Shown in pieces: positions 7,181 through 10,292 of a stretch of DNA of 10,292 nucleotides. The notes under the pieces are model-generated. The model saw only the letters and a list, made by a program, of their open reading frames with translations, ran no database searches and was not told the DNA's origin. Every line of letters begins with the position of its first letter. Position 1 is the first letter of the stretch. The stretch is from CAYZXK01 sp964482395 (GTDB taxonomy: Bacteria; Planctomycetota; Phycisphaerae; UBA1845; Fen-1342). The DNA lies in the NCBI GenBank assembly GCA_964482395.1, contig CAYZXK010000181.1, positions 1-10,292 of the forward strand, read 5' to 3'. A program made the position numbers and the translations under genes.

Positions 7181-8916
7181 GGCTCCTCCTCCGGACTGAT
7201 ATGGCGAGCCTCATCCCGCAGGAAGTTGAGCACCTGTCGGTCGGAGTCGAAACGGAGCACCTTCCGGGCGGTCGCCTTGCACTGCTCGATGCTGACGGCT
7301 CTGATCACCCGCTTGATGACCGGGATATCCTTGGGAGCCATCGACAGCCGCCGCAGTCCCAGACCCAGCAGGAGCTGGCAGTACAGCGGGGAGCCGGCCA
7401 TCTCGCCGCAGAGATTCACCGGTACCCTTCGTCCGGCCGCCCGGACCACCTGATGAATCAGCTTGAGCACGGCGGGATTGTGGGATGAGAAGAGGTGGGC
7501 TACCCGTTCGTTCCCCCGGTCGACCGCCAGGGTGTACTGGGTAAGATCGTTGGTGCCGATGCTCAGGAAGTCGGCCTCGCGGGCGAAAGCCGAGGCCAGG
7601 AGAGCGGCGGCCGGAGTTTCCACCATCATCCCTACTTTCAGGTCTCTCCGGAAGGCGAACCCCTCCTCCTCCAGATCCTCCATCACGTCCGCCATGATGG
7701 CCTTCGCCTGTCGCAACTCCATCACGGTGGCGATCATGGGGAACATGATCCGCAGATCCCCGTCGGTCGAGGCCCGCACGATCGCCCGCAGATGAGTTTT
7801 GAACATGTCCAGATGCAGCAGGCAGTACCGCAAAGAGCGCAGTCCCAGCACCGGGTTGTGGTCATGCTGGGCCGCCATGGAGGCCGAGAGCTTGTCGGCC
7901 CCCAGGTCAAGGGTCCGGATTACGACCGGCTTGCCGTCGCAGGCCCGAACCACCTCGCGAAAGGCCTCGTACTGCTGTTCCTCCGTCGGGTGTCGCGGGC
8001 TGGAAAGGAAGAGCAGTTCGGTACGGTACAGCCCGATGCCCTCCGCTCCGCACTCCAGAGCCTGGTAAACCTCTTCGGGCACCTCGATGTTGGCCAGCAG
8101 CTCGATGCGGACGCCATCCCGGGTGACTGCCGGCTGGTCCCGCAGCCGCCGCAACCGGCTCTCCATCCGCTGATGTTCGAGCTGGCTGGCCCGGTAGCGG
8201 CTGATCGTCTCCGGGTCGGGATTGACCACCACGATGCCATTGGTGCCGTCGACGATGACGGTCTCGCCGCCGGAGACTTCGGCAGTGATGTCGCTCAGAG
8301 CCACCACGGCCGGAATGCCGAGCATGCGGGCGATGATGGCGGTGTGCGAGGTCTGCCCCCCGACATTGATGGCGAAGGCTAGAATGTGACGCCGATCCAG
8401 CGAGACCGCCTGGGAAGGACTAATCTCGTGAGCCACGATCACCACCGGCTCGGTGAGGCGGGCCAGGTCCTGACGGGCCCGCCCGAGAATGTGCCGCAGA
8501 ACCCGCCGCTCGATGTCGTAGAGATCGCGCACCCGCTCTTTCAAATACGGATCGGCGACGTTGCGGAACAGGCGCTGCCGCTCATTCATCACCTGACCGA
8601 AGGCGAAGGCGGCGCTGTAGTGTCGCTTCTCTATCAGCCCCACCACGCTGTCGCGCAGCTTGGGATCGCAGATGAACTGCTCATGGAAGGCGAAGATGAC
8701 CGCGGTCTTGTCGCCCAGCTTGCGGGCCGCAGCGGCCCGCAGCTCGCTGACCTCCTGACGCGAGGTCTCCAGGGCCGCATCCAGGGTCTGGACCTGAGCG
8801 GCTACCTGCGACGGATCGATCGTCCGGTGCGGAATGCGGTATTCTTCAACGTCCAGCACTAGCGCCGGACCGATCGCCACCCCGGGCGAGGCGTTGATGC
8901 CTTTCTTGGTAATCAT
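7177..8916 (-). CDS. ptsI: PTS Enzyme I (phosphoenolpyruvate-protein phosphotransferase)
   Basis: Enzyme I takes the phosphoryl group from PEP and passes it to HPr in the cytoplasm. From the ATG at 8916 the protein has 579 residues, the usual size. It begins ITKKGINASPGVAIG, as in the family, and has no GAF domain, so it is the sugar-PTS type rather than PtsP (EI-Ntr). The phosphorylated His191 lies in GGQTSHTAIIAR. The C-terminal TIM-barrel PEP site is intact: GIGLYRTE, VVIRTLDLGADK, GMMVETPAA, SIGTNDLTQY and VNLCGEMAG with Cys503. An in-frame GTG at 8949 would add 11 residues but is inside a palindrome and adds nothing conserved. No Shine-Dalgarno is visible ahead of the ATG; the sequence there is a stack of GC palindromes. 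It is separated from ptsH by 145 bases and overlaps DUF2344 by four bases. Confidence 0.96.
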   Translation of the reverse strand: MITKKGINASPGVAIGPALVLDVEEYRIPHRTIDPSQVAAQVQTLDAALETSRQEVSELRAAAARKLGDKTAVIFAFHEQFICDPKLRDSVVGLIEKRHYSAAFAFGQVMNERQRLFRNVADPYLKERVRDLYDIERRVLRHILGRARQDLARLTEPVVIVAHEISPSQAVSLDRRHILAFAINVGGQTSHTAIIARMLGIPAVVALSDITAEVSGGETVIVDGTNGIVVVNPDPETISRYRASQLEHQRMESRLRRLRDQPAVTRDGVRIELLANIEVPEEVYQALECGAEGIGLYRTELLFLSSPRHPTEEQQYEAFREVVRACDGKPVVIRTLDLGADKLSASMAAQHDHNPVLGLRSLRYCLLHLDMFKTHLRAIVRASTDGDLRIMFPMIATVMELRQAKAIMADVMEDLEEEGFAFRRDLKVGMMVETPAAALLASAFAREADFLSIGTNDLTQYTLAVDRGNERVAHLFSSHNPAVLKLIHQVVRAAGRRVPVNLCGEMAGSPLYCQLLLGLGLRRLSMAPKDIPVIKRVIRAVSIEQCKATARKVLRFDSDRQVLNFLRDEARHISPEEEP

Positions 8917-8918
8917 GA

Positions 8919-8961
8919 GCCGCGGTACCCGCGGCGCCGCGGGCCGCACCGCGGTGCGGCC
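8919..8961. repeat. Cluster of overlapping perfect GC palindromes upstream of ptsI
   Basis: Three inverted repeats tile this 43-base stretch: 8919-8935 (seven-base arms GCCGCGG/CCGCGGC around TAC), 8928-8943 (a perfect 16-base palindrome) and 8942-8961 (a perfect 20-base palindrome centred on CCGCGG). CCGCGG occurs four times, at 8920, 8929, 8937 and 8949. The cluster ends two bases from the ptsI start codon, where the ribosome binding site should be. Confidence 0.8.
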
Positions 8962-8988
8962 GCGTCATGCCGTCGTCCTTGCTGCTCG

Positions 8989-9021
8989 GCCGGCCCTCCG
9001 AGGCACTCGGCTCGGGCCGGC
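8989..9021 (-). other. Strong two-part hairpin in the ptsH-ptsI gap
   Basis: Outer arms GCCGGCCC (8989-8996) and GGGCCGGC (9014-9021) enclose inner arms CCGAG (8998-9002) and CTCGG (9006-9010) with a three-base GCA loop. On the minus-strand transcript it would form after ptsH and before ptsI. No U-run follows, so it is not a canonical intrinsic terminator. It could attenuate read-through or protect the upstream hpf-ptsN-ptsH message from 3' decay. Confidence 0.5.
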
Positions 9022-9030
9022 GTGAGGCTG

Positions 9031-9063
9031 AGCCCGCCGCCCCGGCAACCGGCCAGCCGGGCT
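9031..9063 (-). other. Inverted repeat overlapping the ptsH stop codon
   Basis: AGCCCG (9031-9036) pairs with CGGGCT (9058-9063), which overlaps the ptsH stop codon at 9062-9064. A smaller CCGG-CAA-CCGG hairpin (9042-9052) lies inside. Together with the hairpins at 8919-9021 it makes nearly the whole gap foldable. Confidence 0.4.
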
Positions 9064-9331
9064 ACATTTCGCCAAAACCCGATTCGACCAGGCCGATCAG
9101 CGCTTCGACCAGTTCCTTCGCGTCCACGCCCTCGGCCACTACACGTACCTTCGAACCCTGCGTGGCCACCAGCATCAGCATCTCCATCGGGCTGCGACCG
9201 TCCGCCCGACGATCCTCGCAATGCACCGTGACCCCGGCCTTGAACCGCTGGGCCAAGTCCACAAACTGCATGATCGGGCGGAAATGAAGGCCCTCCCGGT
9301 TGGGGATGATGACTTCTCGTTCGACCGTCAC
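9062..9331 (-). CDS. ptsH: Phosphocarrier protein HPr (NPr-like)
   Basis: HPr accepts phosphate from Enzyme I on a histidine and hands it to EIIA proteins. From GTG at 9331 the protein has 89 residues, the standard size. The active site is NREGLHFRP with His16 and Arg18; the residue after His is Phe, where most HPr proteins have Ala. Ser47 (GRSPMEMLML) matches regulatory Ser46, the target of HPr kinase, and the helix after it is conserved. The open frame continues back to a GTG at 9397, one base after the ptsN stop, which would add 22 residues with no HPr homology. I prefer 9331 because it fits the family length and register, although its ribosome binding site (TGGA) is weak. It lies between ptsN and ptsI, so EI, HPr and EIIA-Ntr are made together. 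No EIIB or EIIC is seen. Confidence 0.92.
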   Translation of the reverse strand: MTVEREVIIPNREGLHFRPIMQFVDLAQRFKAGVTVHCEDRRADGRSPMEMLMLVATQGSKVRVVAEGVDAKELVEALIGLVESGFGEM

Positions 9332-9398
9332 GCCGGTTCGTCCATGCCAAAGCTTAATTCCAGGCCGGCCGGTGGTCTGGGCCCAGTCGACCGACACG

Positions 9399-9878
9399 CT
9401 AAACCACCGGTGCCTTCTGGTCGGCCTCGCTCAGCAGGTCATAGATCTTGTCTACGCAATCCGCCTGCCGCAGGAACTTCCGGAACTGCTCCTGCTGCAA
9501 GTGCCGGAAAATCAGGTCCATGGCCCGCAGGTGCATCTCCGGTTGCTCAGCCGGGCTGACCACCAGGAACACGCTGTACACCGGCTGCCCGTCCAGCGAG
9601 GCGAAATCCACCCCCCGGCTGCTGCGTCCCACCGAAGCCACGATCCGCGACAGACCCTCCACCTTCGCGTGTGGCACCGCCACCCCCTTGCCGAAACCCG
9701 TGGTCCCCCGCGTCCGCTCGCGGGTCACGATCGAACGCACCAGGCTCTCCACCACGGACTGCTCGATCAGCTTGGCCGAAGCCAGCACCTCCACCAGCTC
9801 GCGGATCACTCCGTTCCGATCGGTAGACTCCAGCTCAGCGATGATTGATCTTCGGTCGATCAGATCAAGCAGCTTCAT
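9399..9878 (-). CDS. ptsN: PTS EIIA-Ntr-type regulatory protein
   Basis: This 159-residue cytoplasmic protein is a PTS EIIA type 2 (fructose/mannitol/Ntr) domain standing alone. It receives phosphate from HPr at His70 in GFGKGVAVPHAKV, which matches His73 of E. coli PtsN; the second conserved His is His116 in EMHLRAM. It has no EIIB or EIIC domain and no permease gene nearby, which points to the regulatory PTS-Ntr role rather than sugar uptake. In proteobacteria PtsN controls potassium transport, sigma54-related and nitrogen/carbon balance functions; which targets exist here cannot be read from the sequence. The ATG at 9878 has GGAG six bases upstream. It follows hpf by 29 bases, an hpf-ptsN pairing also seen in the E. 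coli rpoN operon. Confidence 0.93.
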   Translation of the reverse strand: MKLLDLIDRRSIIAELESTDRNGVIRELVEVLASAKLIEQSVVESLVRSIVTRERTRGTTGFGKGVAVPHAKVEGLSRIVASVGRSSRGVDFASLDGQPVYSVFLVVSPAEQPEMHLRAMDLIFRHLQQEQFRKFLRQADCVDKIYDLLSEADQKAPVV

Positions 9879-9907
9879 GACGGACTCCGGCCGGGCCGCC
9901 CGATCCT

Positions 9908-10237
9908 TCAGTCGCTCGGTCCCCGCTCTGCGGCCCGCGGAGGGTGCTTGCGATTGCGATGTCTTTCCTTGTACCGTCGTAGCTGTTCCTCGATCTTATC
10001 GACCAGCAGGTCGACCGCCGCGTAGGCGTCCACATGCTGCTCACTGGCCACGAACGGCTGGGCTCCGGCCGAGTGGACGATCATCTCCACCGTATGCACC
10101 CCGTCCTTGCCCTCCACGATTACCTCGATCGATTGTATCCGGTCGAGGAAGCGCGGCAGGCGTTCCGCCTTCTGTCGACAATAATCCCGCAGGGCGTCGC
10201 TGACGCCCATGTGCCGACCGGTCACGGTAACCTGCAT
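9908..10237 (-). CDS. hpf: Ribosome hibernation-promoting factor, short form (RaiA/HPF/YfiA family)
   Basis: This 109-residue protein belongs to the S30AE family, which binds the decoding centre of idle ribosomes when growth slows. Typical features are the start MQVTVTGRHMGVSDALRDYC, basic residues in the first helices (RQKAERLPRF) and the segment HVDAYAAVDLLVDKIEEQLRRYKER (69-93). It ends in a short basic tail and lacks the C-terminal dimerisation domain of long HPF, so it should be the short type, which in E. coli needs a partner (RMF) for 100S dimers. I chose the ATG at 10237, with AGAGGG at 10242-10247, over an in-frame GTG at 10276, which would add 13 unconserved residues and lies against the -10 box. 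It is the first gene of the operon within the window. Confidence 0.93.
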   Translation of the reverse strand: MQVTVTGRHMGVSDALRDYCRQKAERLPRFLDRIQSIEVIVEGKDGVHTVEMIVHSAGAQPFVASEQHVDAYAAVDLLVDKIEEQLRRYKERHRNRKHPPRAAERGPSD

Positions 10238-10276
10238 GGCACCCTCTCTTTGAGGCTGCCGGGCCGCCCGAAGCAC

Positions 10277-10282
10277 ATTGTA
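10277..10282 (-). promoter_or_regulatory. -10 element of the hpf-pts-rne-cysE operon
   Basis: On the minus strand this reads TACAAT, 39 bases before the hpf ATG, giving a leader of roughly 30 bases that includes the hpf ribosome binding site. The expected -35 lies beyond the window end, so the promoter cannot be confirmed, and read-through from an upstream gene such as rpoN remains possible. Confidence 0.4.
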
Positions 10283-10292
10283 CGCCCCGACC

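Noticed and set aside
6113..7453. 446-codon plus-strand open frame
   Set aside because: It lies antisense to rne, DUF2344 and ptsI, which have clear family motifs. Its translation is low-complexity with no recognisable domain, as expected for the complement of GC-rich genes.
7495..8382. 295-codon plus-strand open frame
   Set aside because: It is antisense to conserved ptsI motifs (PEP site and active-site region) and has no recognisable family features.
8917..8949. Upstream GTG (8949) as ptsI start
   Set aside because: It adds 11 residues with no Enzyme I homology and lies within a palindrome; MITKKGINASPG matches the usual family start.
9332..9397. GTG at 9397 as ptsH start
   Set aside because: The 22-residue extension has no HPr similarity and makes the protein longer than the family; it would also leave almost no gap for a separate ribosome binding site. 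Not fully excluded.
1..10292. CRISPR, IS element, prophage or defence system
   Set aside because: There are no spaced direct repeats, transposase motifs or integrase, and every gene belongs to a housekeeping or regulatory family.

Overview
The window is a compact, GC-rich bacterial chromosome segment with no sign of phage, IS elements, CRISPR or RNA genes. Seven of its nine genes form one probable minus-strand operon. The organism is most likely a member of the Planctomycetota or a related GC-rich lineage. This is an inference from the HPr active site (LHFRP rather than LHARP), the RNase E/G with a long Ala/Pro/Arg-rich N-terminal extension, the long serine acetyltransferase and the lipoprotein EEP-family enzyme. 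No taxonomic marker is present.

Layout, low to high coordinates. 1-421 (-) is the N-terminal 140 codons of a glutamine-hydrolysing asparagine synthetase, cut by the window edge. 422-723 is a gene-free gap holding at most a weak promoter. 724-1542 (-) is formamidopyrimidine-DNA glycosylase MutM. 1543-1632 is a short divergent promoter region. 1633-2790 (+) is an exported lipoprotein of the endonuclease/exonuclease/phosphatase (EEP) superfamily, the only plus-strand gene. It converges on the end of the minus-strand operon.

The operon, in transcription order from 10282 down to 2824, is: short ribosome hibernation factor (hpf), EIIA-Ntr (ptsN), HPr (ptsH), Enzyme I (ptsI), a TIGR03936/DUF2344 protein, RNase E/G with a ~375-residue N-terminal extension, and serine O-acetyltransferase (cysE). 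A TACAAT -10 box sits just upstream of hpf. Most junctions are tight: a GTGA overlap between ptsI and DUF2344, a 20-bp overlap between DUF2344 and the RNase gene, and the RNase stop codon inside the cysE Shine-Dalgarno. The exception is the 145-bp ptsH-ptsI gap, which is packed with overlapping GC palindromes that reach almost to the ptsI start codon.

Functionally the cluster joins a complete phosphorelay (PEP to EI to HPr to EIIA-Ntr, with no sugar permease in view) to ribosome hibernation, RNA decay or processing, and the committed step of cysteine synthesis. That suggests a nutrient- or growth-state regulatory operon rather than a sugar transport operon. I found no clearly new defence or mobile system. 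The points most worth a second look are the palindrome cluster, the operon composition, the inverted RNase E architecture and the DUF2344 gene without its usual radical-SAM partner.
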